Positions 6,570-12,902 of a DNA stretch of 16,768 nucleotides are shown here, one piece after another. Source of the stretch: JAQTRU01 sp041645555. Lineage in GTDB: Bacteria > Patescibacteriota > Patescibacteriia > Patescibacteriales > JAQTRU01. The position numbers and the translations under genes were made by a program. Below the pieces are notes generated by a model. It searched no databases. It saw only the letters and a program-made list of their open reading frames with translations, and had not been told where the DNA came from. The stretch lies in contig JBAZPX010000021.1 of NCBI GenBank assembly GCA_041645555.1, positions 1 to 16,768 of the forward strand. The letters are read 5' to 3'. Numbering within the stretch: position 1 is the first letter of the stretch; each line of letters opens with the position of its first letter.

Positions 6570-6797
6570 ATGGAAACAGAAGCTATAAAAGCTCTAGCCG
6601 CCGGTATTGCCATGGGATTTGGGGCTATCGGTCCGGCCGTGGGAGAAGGTTTTGTGGCGGCTAAAGCTATGGAAGCCATCGGCCGCAATCCGGAAGCGGC
6701 TGATAAAATCACGCCCCTTATGTTCGTGACTATGGCCATTTGCGAATCTACCGGTATTTACGCTTTAGTCGTTGCCCTGATCATTCTTTTTGGTTAG
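6570..6797 (+). CDS. atpE: F-type ATP synthase subunit c, with a Na+-type two-carboxylate ion site
   Basis: The 75-residue hairpin protein forms the membrane rotor ring. Helix 1 (about 5-33) is Gly/Ala-rich and ends in GPAVGEGFVAAKAMEAI. The polar loop is RNPEA (39-43), where RQPEA is usual. Helix 2 carries the ion-binding AICESTGIYALVV with Glu59. Aligned by eye to the Na+ rotor of Ilyobacter tartaricus (GVGQGYAAGKA ... AIAESTGIY), Glu26 replaces Gln32, and Glu59-Ser60-Thr61 and Tyr64 are conserved. A Glu at the helix-1 site plus a Glu-Ser pair in helix 2 is the two-carboxylate Na+ motif described for Fusobacterium nucleatum. Na+ coupling is therefore likely but inferred. Hairpins flank the gene on both sides. 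Confidence 0.97.
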   Translation: METEAIKALAAGIAMGFGAIGPAVGEGFVAAKAMEAIGRNPEAADKITPLMFVTMAICESTGIYALVVALIILFG

Positions 6798-6808
6798 AAA
6801 ATAGAGCC

Positions 6809-6838
6809 CGTCCCGCTTTTAGGAAAAATGGCGGGATG
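6809..6838 (+). terminator. Hairpin with U-rich tail after atpE (possible leaky terminator or processing site)
   Basis: CGTCCCGC (6809-6816) pairs with GCGGGATG (6831-6838), eight pairs including one G-U, over a 14-base loop. TCCTTATTTTTT follows. It lies in the 70-base gap between atpE and atpF, inside the operon. Partial termination or RNase-stabilised 3' ends here would raise the level of the c-subunit message over downstream genes. Confidence 0.5.
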
Positions 6839-6867
6839 TCCTTATTTTTTAAAAATTATTTTTTCAT

Positions 6868-7362
6868 ATGGAATTACTTAACGCCTTAGGCCTGGATGTT
6901 AAAATTTTAATTGCCCAACTTATTAATTTTGCGATTTTGGTTTTAGTCTTGTGGAGGTTCGGCTACAAGCCGATTTTAAAATTTTTAAATGACCGCAAGG
7001 AAAAAATTGAAAAAGGCGTGGAAGACGCTAGAAAGGCTTCGGAAAAATTAGAAGAAATGGAAAAAAGGGAGGGCGAACTGGTAAGGGCGGCCAAAAAGGA
7101 GGCAGCTAAAATTTTAGAAGCGGCCAAAAAACAGGGCGAAGCCAATCGCCAAAAAATTGTTGACAAAGCCAAAGAAGAAATCGGCCAGATTATCAATCAG
7201 GAGAAAGCCAAAATGGAAGCGGAAAAGGGAGAAACTTTAAGAGAAATAAAAAAGGAAGTGGGGGATTTAATTGTAATTTCTTTGGAAAAAGTTTTGGAGG
7301 AAAAAATAACTGATAAGAAAGACGAAGAGCTTATAAAAAAGATTGTAAGGAATTTAAAATAA
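6868..7362 (+). CDS. atpF: F-type ATP synthase subunit b
   Basis: Subunit b is the peripheral stalk linking subunit a to F1. The 164-residue product has one N-terminal membrane span (about 12-30, LIAQLINFAILVLVLWRFGY) followed by the family's KPILKFLNDRKEKI segment. A long charged coiled coil runs almost to the end (about 40-155), rich in Glu, Lys and Ala. The length is typical (about 156-170). It precedes atpH by a single base, a strong sign of coupled translation, in keeping with b and delta being neighbours in the stalk. There is only one b-type gene in the operon, so the stalk is expected to be a homodimer. Confidence 0.95.
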   Translation: MELLNALGLDVKILIAQLINFAILVLVLWRFGYKPILKFLNDRKEKIEKGVEDARKASEKLEEMEKREGELVRAAKKEAAKILEAAKKQGEANRQKIVDKAKEEIGQIINQEKAKMEAEKGETLREIKKEVGDLIVISLEKVLEEKITDKKDEELIKKIVRNLK

Positions 7363-7363
7363 T

Positions 7364-7765
7364 ATGAAGATTACAGCTAAACAATATGGGGAGGCCCTGT
7401 TTGAATCAGTAAGCGACGCTTCTGGCGGAAAAGTTAAGGAAGTGGTGAAGAATTTTTGCCGGGTGCTTAAGGCCAATAACCAGGTTTCCCAGCTCGGAAA
7501 AATTATCGGGCAATTTGAGCAGATTTGGAATAAAAAGAACAATATAACAAAAGCCGAAATTATCAGCGCCCTGAAGTTAGCGCCGGAAACGGAGAAGGTC
7601 ATCGGGCGGTATCTGGTGAAAACTGCCAACGGCGGAGAAGTAAAATTGAGCAAACAGATTGATAAAAATATTTTGGGTGGAGTAATTATTAAGCACGGGG
7701 ATAGAATTTTAGACGAGAGCCTAAGGACGAGATTAGCCGAATTTAAAAATGCGATAGGGCGATAA
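7364..7765 (+). CDS. atpH: F-type ATP synthase subunit delta, shortened
   Basis: Delta caps the top of F1 and joins it to subunit b. The C-terminal signature is intact: KQIDKNILGGVIIKHGDRILDESLRTRL split around residues 98-124, matching the family's 'G-G-x-x-I-x-x-G-D-x-x-x-D-x-S' block. The N-terminal KQYGEALFESV (6-16) is also recognisable. The total of 133 residues is about 45 fewer than E. coli delta (177). By eye the loss falls in the N-terminal helical bundle, the part that grips the alpha-subunit N-terminus. The frame is continuous with no sign of frameshift, and the start is one base after the atpF stop, so the shortness looks genuine. Confidence 0.92.
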   Translation: MKITAKQYGEALFESVSDASGGKVKEVVKNFCRVLKANNQVSQLGKIIGQFEQIWNKKNNITKAEIISALKLAPETEKVIGRYLVKTANGGEVKLSKQIDKNILGGVIIKHGDRILDESLRTRLAEFKNAIGR

Positions 7766-7808
7766 AAATGGAAGATAAAAATAAAATAATAAAATAATAT
7801 AAATATAT

Positions 7809-9353
7809 ATGAATAAAACAAAAGATTTTATCGTTGAGCAATTAAAAGAGCAGATAAGCGGGTTTAAGGCGGAAGCGGGAGAAAAGACTTTCGGTCGGGT
7901 GACTGAAGTCGGCGACGGCATTGCCCGAGTTTCTGGTTTGTCTGACGCTATGATGTCGGAAATGCTTGAATTTAAAATTGCCGGCGGGTCTGCTTTCGGC
8001 GTGGTCTTAAATTTAGAAGAAGACAGCGTGGGCGCCATTATTTTGGGAGACGCTTCCTCTATTAAGGAAGGAGACGAGGTGATAGCTTTAAAGAGGATTT
8101 TGGAAGTTCCGGTCGGCGATGAACTGGTTGGCCGGGTAGTCAATCCTTTAGGGAAGGCTTTAGACGGAAAAGGGGATTTAAAGACGAAAAAGTCCTATCC
8201 GGTCGAAAAAATCGCTCCCGGGGTAATTGCCCGCGAATCAGTTAAACAGCCGGTGCAAACCGGGATTAAAGCCATTGACGCTATGATTCCGATTGGGCGC
8301 GGACAAAGAGAACTAATTATTGGGGACCGCCAGATCGGTAAAACCGCTATTGCCATTGATACAATTATCAACCAGAAAGGCCAGCGTATGAAATGCATTT
8401 ATGTGGCGATCGGCCAGAAAGAGTCAAAAGTCGCTTCTATCGTGGCGCGGTTGGAAAAATTCGGAGCCATGAAATACACCACGGTCGTTATGGCCGGCGC
8501 TTCTGACCCGGCTCCTCTTCTTTATATCGCCCCTTATGCCGGTTGCGCTATGGCTGAGTATTTTTTAGACAAAGGCGAGGATGTTTTAATAATTTATGAT
8601 GATTTGTCAAAACACGCGGTGTCTTACCGCGAGGTTTCCCTGCTTTTGCGCCGGCCGCCTGGACGCGAGGCTTTTCCGGGAGACGTTTTTTATCTCCATT
8701 CCCGTTTATTGGAAAGGGCCTGCAAATTAAATAAAGATTATGGCGGTGGCTCTATTACCGCCCTGCCTTTAATCGAAACCCAGGCCGGAGACGTTTCCGC
8801 TTATATTCCGACTAATGTTATTTCCATAACCGATGGCCAAATTTACTTGGAGTCAGATCTATTTTATAAAGGCAACCGTCCGGCTATAAATGCCGGTTTG
8901 TCTGTTTCCCGCGTCGGTAACAAAGCGCAAATTAAAGCTATGAAAAAAGTCGCTGGCCGGATGCGGTTAGAGGCGGCCCAATACAGGGAATTGGAAGCTT
9001 TTGCCCAGTTCGGATCTGATTTAGATAAAGAAACAAGAGAAAAACTGGAAAGGGGCCGGCGCATGATTGAAGTTTTAAAGCAGGACCAGTATGTGCCGAT
9101 GCCAGTGGGGCAACAGGTAATTATTTTCTTTGCCTTAATTTCCGGATTTTTGGATAATGTGCCGGTAGAAAAAGTAAGGGATTTTGAAGCCAGCCTCCTT
9201 GAGTATGTCCAGGATGTAAATTCCGATTTGATAAAAGAAATAGAGAAAACCGGAGAGTTAACTGAGGCCGAGGAGAAAAAATTACAAAAAATTATTAAAG
9301 ATTATAAAGATACACTGGATTATTTAGAGAGTGATAAAGTTAAAAGTTCATAA
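7809..9353 (+). CDS. atpA: F-type ATP synthase subunit alpha
   Basis: Alpha forms the non-catalytic nucleotide sites of the F1 hexamer and donates the arginine finger to beta. The 514-residue length is normal. An N-terminal helix (KDFIVEQLKEQISGF) that should bind delta is retained. The P-loop is GDRQIGKT (172-179), with Ile176 where many alphas have Thr; the Gly-Lys-Thr core is intact. The arginine finger is Arg368 in GLSVSRVGNKAQ. The block QYRELEAFAQFGSDLD is also typical. The last codons (LESDKVKSS) are encoded by one arm of an AT-rich palindromic repeat that continues into the gap before atpG. No Shine-Dalgarno is present; the leader is A/T only. Confidence 0.98.
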   Translation: MNKTKDFIVEQLKEQISGFKAEAGEKTFGRVTEVGDGIARVSGLSDAMMSEMLEFKIAGGSAFGVVLNLEEDSVGAIILGDASSIKEGDEVIALKRILEVPVGDELVGRVVNPLGKALDGKGDLKTKKSYPVEKIAPGVIARESVKQPVQTGIKAIDAMIPIGRGQRELIIGDRQIGKTAIAIDTIINQKGQRMKCIYVAIGQKESKVASIVARLEKFGAMKYTTVVMAGASDPAPLLYIAPYAGCAMAEYFLDKGEDVLIIYDDLSKHAVSYREVSLLLRRPPGREAFPGDVFYLHSRLLERACKLNKDYGGGSITALPLIETQAGDVSAYIPTNVISITDGQIYLESDLFYKGNRPAINAGLSVSRVGNKAQIKAMKKVAGRMRLEAAQYRELEAFAQFGSDLDKETREKLERGRRMIEVLKQDQYVPMPVGQQVIIFFALISGFLDNVPVEKVRDFEASLLEYVQDVNSDLIKEIEKTGELTEAEEKKLQKIIKDYKDTLDYLESDKVKSS

Positions 9354-9403
9354 AGTTATAAAGTTAAATACTTTAAGACTTTTTACTTTTAACTTTATAA
9401 ACT
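9334..9403. repeat. AT-rich inverted repeat overlapping the 3' end of atpA
   Basis: ATAAAGTTAAAAGT (9334-9347) and ACTTTTAACTTTAT (9385-9398) are perfect 14-bp inverted arms. The left side also holds further ATAAAGTTA-like copies in tandem (9351-9368). The element contains the atpA stop and ends 6 bases before the atpG start. Confidence 0.7.
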
Positions 9404-9408
9404 AAGAG

Positions 9409-10383
9409 ATGGCTAAGACAAAAGAAATCCAAAGAAGAATAAAGTCAATCGCCAACACCAAAAAGATAACGCGGGCCATGGAAATGGTGGCGGCGTCAAA
9501 GATGAAGAAGGCGGTGGAATCAGTCCTGCGCACCCGGACTTATGCTAATTTGAGCTGGACCACGATTTTAAATCTTTCGGCTGCGGTTGATTCCGGCAAG
9601 AATCTTCACCCTTTGCTGTCAAACCGGAAAGAAATAAAAAAAGTGGGAGTAGTTTTATTTTCTTCAAACCGCGGCCTTTGCGGCGGGTTTAACGCCGCTG
9701 TCGTCAATAAAGCGGTTGATTCGGCGAAAAAGCATGAGAAAAACGAGAAAGGCGAAAAAATAGAAAATGAATTTATTATAGTCGGGAAAAAAGGCCGTTC
9801 GATTTATTCCCGTTTCGGGTATAAAATTGTGGCGGCGTTTGAAAAGCAGGATACTTGCACCGAGGTAAGGGAAGTAAGCTCTTTAGCTCGTTTAATAATT
9901 GATGATTTTTTAGCCCATAAATACGATAAAATTATGGTCGCTTATTCGGATTTTGTTAGCGCTACCCGCCAAGTACCGCGGGTTAAGCAGCTTTTACCCA
10001 TAGACATATCGGTTCATGAGGAGTTTTTAGGGGTAGTCGGGGAAGATAGCCGGATTGGCGCGGATAGGCAATATCTTAAAGGCAAGGAAGATAAATACCT
10101 GCATGACGAAAAGAAAAATAGTTATGTTTTTACCTATGAGCCGACGCCGGCAGAAGTTTTAAATGAGATGTTGCCGCGGCTTTTGGAGATTCAGCTTTTT
10201 CAGGCTTTACTTGAGTCAAACGCTTCCGAGCACAGCGCCCGGATGGCGGCTATGCATCAGGCCACGGACGCGGCCGGGGACTTAGTTGATGAGCTGACCC
10301 TCTATTACAATAAAGCCAGGCAGGCCGCGATTACGTCTGAAATAGCGGAAATCAGCGCCGGCGCTAATGCCTTGAAAAATTAA
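9409..10383 (+). CDS. atpG: F-type ATP synthase subunit gamma
   Basis: Gamma is the rotating central shaft of F1. The N-terminal helix block KEIQRRIKSIANTKKITRAMEMVAASK, spanning residues 5-31, is diagnostic. SSNRGLCGGFN (85-95) is the Rossmann-like core motif, and the C-terminal helix holds LYYNKARQAAITSEIAEISAGA. At 324 residues it is about 35-40 longer than E. coli gamma. The extra length lies in a charged insertion around residues 201-238 (after LLPIDIS, before YVFTYEPTP) and a smaller Lys/Glu-rich one near 106-120. Both are in the globular domain and not the shaft helices. It begins 55 bases after atpA with only a weak AAGAG upstream. Confidence 0.96.
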   Translation: MAKTKEIQRRIKSIANTKKITRAMEMVAASKMKKAVESVLRTRTYANLSWTTILNLSAAVDSGKNLHPLLSNRKEIKKVGVVLFSSNRGLCGGFNAAVVNKAVDSAKKHEKNEKGEKIENEFIIVGKKGRSIYSRFGYKIVAAFEKQDTCTEVREVSSLARLIIDDFLAHKYDKIMVAYSDFVSATRQVPRVKQLLPIDISVHEEFLGVVGEDSRIGADRQYLKGKEDKYLHDEKKNSYVFTYEPTPAEVLNEMLPRLLEIQLFQALLESNASEHSARMAAMHQATDAAGDLVDELTLYYNKARQAAITSEIAEISAGANALKN

Positions 10384-10407
10384 AATTAAAAATAATATCA
10401 CCGCCGA

Positions 10408-10421
10408 GGCGGGATTCCGCC
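10408..10421. repeat. Small GC-rich hairpin between atpG and atpD
   Basis: GGCGG (10408-10412) and CCGCC (10417-10421) enclose GATT, inside the 80-base gap before atpD. CCGCC also occurs at 10401-10405, so alternative pairings exist. No U-run follows. It resembles the other GC-rich palindromes that punctuate this operon. Confidence 0.45.
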
Positions 10422-10463
10422 CACAAATATTATAATAAAGTGGCGGGAAAATAATATAAAAAT

Positions 10464-11849
10464 ATGACATCTGATAAAAAAAATATTGGCACAATTAAGC
10501 AGGTTATCGGCGCGGTGGTTGATATCCATTTCGAGGATAACCTGCCGGGAATTTATACGGCCTTAGAAACTAAATTGCCGGATGGGAAAAAATTAGTTTT
10601 AGAAGTAGAGCAGCATATCGGCTTTAATGTGGTTCGGACCGTGGCTATGGGTTCAACCGACGGCTTAAAAAGGGGAGATGAGGTGGTAAACACCGGCCGA
10701 GGGATTACGGTTCCGGTCGGAGAAGAAACCTTAGGCCGGATTTTTAATGTCTTGGGCGAACCGGTAGATGGAGGCAAGGAAGTAAAAACCGGGAAGAAAT
10801 ACGAAATCCATCGCCCGGCGCCGGAATTCACCGAGCAGTCAACTAATACGGAAATTTTAGAAACCGGCATCAAAGTTATTGATTTAATCTGCCCGATTGC
10901 CAAAGGCGGAAAAGTCGGCATGTTCGGCGGCGCCGGCGTAGGCAAAACCGTGGTTATCCAGGAATTTATAAATAATATTGCTAAAGCCCATGGCGGCTAT
11001 TCGGTTTTTGCCGGAGTCGGAGAGCGAAGCCGCGAAGGTAATGACCTTTACAACGAAATGAAAGACGCTAAAGTCCTTGATAAACTGGCTATGGTTTTTG
11101 GCCAGATGAATGAACCGCCGGGATGCCGCGCTCGCGTGGCTTTGACCGGCTTGTCAATCGCCGAATATTTCCGCGATGAAAAAAATCAGGACGTGCTTTT
11201 CTTTATAGATAATATTTTTAGATTTACGCAGGCCGGTTCCGAAGTTTCAACCTTACTCGGCCGGATGCCTTCTGCGGTCGGTTATCAGCCGACTTTAGCG
11301 ACAGAAATGGGCGAACTGCAGGAAAGGATTACTTCCACTAATAAGGGTTCTATTACTTCTATCCAGGCGATTTACGTGCCAGCTGACGACTTAACTGACC
11401 CAGCGCCGGCTACGACTTTCGGCCACCTTGATTCAACCGTAGTGCTTTCCCGCAGTTTAACGGAATTAGGCATTTATCCAGCGGTTGACCCGCTTGACTC
11501 TTCTTCCACCATCCTTGACCCAAAAATAGTCGGGGAAAGGCATTACCGCGTGGCCCGCGGCGTGCAAAAGGTTTTGCAGAGATATAAAGATTTGCAGGAT
11601 ATAATTGCCATACTCGGCATGGAGGAATTATCCGACGAGGATAAATTAGCCGTCGTCCGGGCGAGAAAAATTCAAAGATTCCTGTCCCAGCCTTTTCACG
11701 TAGCTGAAACTTTTACCGGCCGGCCGGGTAAATACGTAAAATTAGAAGATACTATCCGCGGTTTTGAAGAAATCCTTTCCGGCAAGCATGATGATAAAAA
11801 TGAAGGTGATTTCTATATGCGCGGCGGTATTGAGGAAATCAGCAAATAA
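10464..11849 (+). CDS. atpD: F-type ATP synthase subunit beta (catalytic)
   Basis: Beta carries the catalytic sites for ATP synthesis or hydrolysis. The 461-residue product is complete. The P-loop is GGAGVGKT (155-162). GERSREGNDLYNEM supplies the catalytic Glu187 and Arg188. The Walker B strand is VLFFIDNIFRFTQAGSEVS. A DELSEED-like lever loop is present as EELSDED (387-393), which contacts gamma and epsilon. All key residues match active enzymes. It starts 80 bases after atpG behind an A/T leader and ends 9 bases before atpC. Confidence 0.99.
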   Translation: MTSDKKNIGTIKQVIGAVVDIHFEDNLPGIYTALETKLPDGKKLVLEVEQHIGFNVVRTVAMGSTDGLKRGDEVVNTGRGITVPVGEETLGRIFNVLGEPVDGGKEVKTGKKYEIHRPAPEFTEQSTNTEILETGIKVIDLICPIAKGGKVGMFGGAGVGKTVVIQEFINNIAKAHGGYSVFAGVGERSREGNDLYNEMKDAKVLDKLAMVFGQMNEPPGCRARVALTGLSIAEYFRDEKNQDVLFFIDNIFRFTQAGSEVSTLLGRMPSAVGYQPTLATEMGELQERITSTNKGSITSIQAIYVPADDLTDPAPATTFGHLDSTVVLSRSLTELGIYPAVDPLDSSSTILDPKIVGERHYRVARGVQKVLQRYKDLQDIIAILGMEELSDEDKLAVVRARKIQRFLSQPFHVAETFTGRPGKYVKLEDTIRGFEEILSGKHDDKNEGDFYMRGGIEEISK

Positions 11850-11858
11850 TTTTATATT

Positions 11859-12302
11859 ATGTTTGAAAGCGATAAAACAATTAAATTTGAGGTGGTGACG
11901 CCGGAGAGAGTGGTTTTAAAAGAGCGGATTCACCAGGTGACGGTTCCGACTCGGTCCGGGGAGATCACGGTTTTGCCTAACCATACGCCTTTAATCTCGG
12001 TTTTAAAGCCGGGCGTGATTGAATTAAAGAAAGAAAACGGAGACATGGAAATAATGTCGGTTTCCGGCGGGTTTATTGAGGTTTTAAAAAACAAAGTTGT
12101 GATTTTAGCTGATACGGCCGAGCGGGCCGAGGAGCTTGACTTAAGAAGGGCGGAAGAAGCCCGAGTCAGGGCGGAGAAAATAAAAGAGGAAACCAAGCAT
12201 GAAGATGCGGAGAGTTTTGCCGCGATTACGGCCCAATTGGAGAAAGAATTAGCCAGGACAAAGGCGATAAGCCGGTGGAAGAAAATAAAGAAAATGAACT
12301 AA
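11859..12302 (+). CDS. atpC: F-type ATP synthase subunit epsilon
   Basis: Epsilon sits at the foot of the rotor, coupling gamma to the c-ring, and its C-terminal helices can inhibit ATP hydrolysis. Residues ~7-88 form the beta-sandwich domain, with the family block TRSGEITVLPNHTPLISVLKPG split around residues 31-52 and MSVSGGFIEV. Residues ~89-147 are charged helices (RAEELDLRRAEEAR..., then KELARTKAISRWKKIKKMN) long enough to act as the regulatory arm. At 147 residues it is within the family range. It is the last gene of the operon, 9 bases after atpD, and is followed by a terminator. Confidence 0.95.
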   Translation: MFESDKTIKFEVVTPERVVLKERIHQVTVPTRSGEITVLPNHTPLISVLKPGVIELKKENGDMEIMSVSGGFIEVLKNKVVILADTAERAEELDLRRAEEARVRAEKIKEETKHEDAESFAAITAQLEKELARTKAISRWKKIKKMN

Positions 12303-12324
12303 TAAAAGGTAAAAATAGATATAT

Positions 12325-12349
12325 AAAAACGGGGGAAAACCTCGTTTTT
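12325..12349 (+). terminator. Intrinsic terminator of the atp operon
   Basis: AAAAACGGGG (12325-12334) pairs with CCTCGTTTTT (12340-12349), ten pairs with one G-U, over a 5-base loop. The T-run forms the 3' arm and continues into AGTTATTTT. It lies 22 bases after the atpC stop. Confidence 0.85.
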
Positions 12350-12378
12350 AGTTATTTTGGGGAGTAATTTATAAGGAC

Positions 12379-12406
12379 TTGACAGATTTAAAAAAAGTGA
12401 TAAAAT
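12379..12406 (+). promoter_or_regulatory. Promoter of groES-groEL
   Basis: -35 TTGACA is a full consensus match (12379-12384). -10 TAAAAT lies at 12401-12406, with a 16-bp spacer. The start site should be near 12413, just before the CIRCE operator. A vegetative-type promoter plus CIRCE is the usual repressor-controlled groE arrangement. Confidence 0.8.
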
Positions 12407-12417
12407 ACTTATGAGAT

Positions 12418-12444
12418 TTAGCACTCTCTATCGTTAAGTGCTAA
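12418..12444 (+). promoter_or_regulatory. CIRCE operator (HrcA-binding inverted repeat)
   Basis: TTAGCACTC (12418-12426), a 9-base spacer, then AAGTGCTAA (12436-12444). The consensus is TTAGCACTC-N9-GAGTGCTAA, so only the first base of the right arm differs. It lies immediately downstream of the promoter, in the leader of groES, the usual place for HrcA repression that is relieved on heat shock. The hrcA gene itself is not in this window. Confidence 0.95.
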
Positions 12445-12511
12445 TTTATTTAGAATTAATACTTCCAGCTGATAATTTTTAAATTACCGGCAGGAAGAGA
12501 AGAATTTTAAT

Positions 12512-12802
12512 ATGAAACTAAAACCGATTCATGACAATGTTGTCATCAAACCGATTGTTGAGGACAAAACCACTAAGTCCGGCATAATTATACCTGATAC
12601 CGTGGATAAGGAAAAGCCGGAGAAGGGCGAAGTTCTGGCGGTTGGCGAAGGGAAACTTTTAGATAACGGCCAGCGGGCGCCAATGTCCGTTAAGGTCGGG
12701 GATAAGGTCATGTTTAAAAAATATTCTCCGGACGAAATAAAAGTTGACGGGGAGGAATATCTGGTTATTAGCGAAAACGATATAATTGCGATAATAAATT
12801 AA
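12512..12802 (+). CDS. groES: Co-chaperonin GroES (Hsp10)
   Basis: GroES is the heptameric lid of the GroEL folding chamber. The 96-residue length is typical. It opens with the family's KLKPIHDNVVIKPI. The mobile loop (about 17-33) carries the GroEL-binding hydrophobic triplet in SGIIIPDT (23-30). EKGEVLAVGEG, VGDKVMFKKY and the closing EEYLVISENDIIAII complete the beta-barrel signature. A purine-rich AGGAAGAGAAG lies 9 bases before the ATG and is one of the few Shine-Dalgarno-like stretches in the window. Expression is expected to be under the CIRCE/HrcA system. Confidence 0.98.
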   Translation: MKLKPIHDNVVIKPIVEDKTTKSGIIIPDTVDKEKPEKGEVLAVGEGKLLDNGQRAPMSVKVGDKVMFKKYSPDEIKVDGEEYLVISENDIIAIIN

Positions 12803-12900
12803 TTTACAATTTTTAATTTTTAAACAATTTTTAATGATTAATTACTAATTTAGAACAAAGTCATTGAAAATTGGAAATTGATAATTGAAAATTTATAGAA
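12800..12900. repeat. AT-rich imperfect palindrome, copy 2, in the groES-groEL gap
   Basis: The 100-base gap is nearly all A/T. Its left half (12800-12842) matches, in inverted orientation, the repeat arm at 481-525. Its right half holds AAGTCATTGAAAATTG, resembling AAGTCATTAAAAAATTG at 485-501. AATTG words recur up to the groEL start. No terminator-like U-run follows, so groEL should be co-transcribed with groES. Confidence 0.6.
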
Positions 12901-12902
12901 AT

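Noticed and set aside
12885..12902. TTG start six codons upstream of groEL ATG
   Set aside because: It adds MKIYRN, encoded by the AT-rich repeat; the family N-terminus starts at MSKQIIF from ATG 12903.
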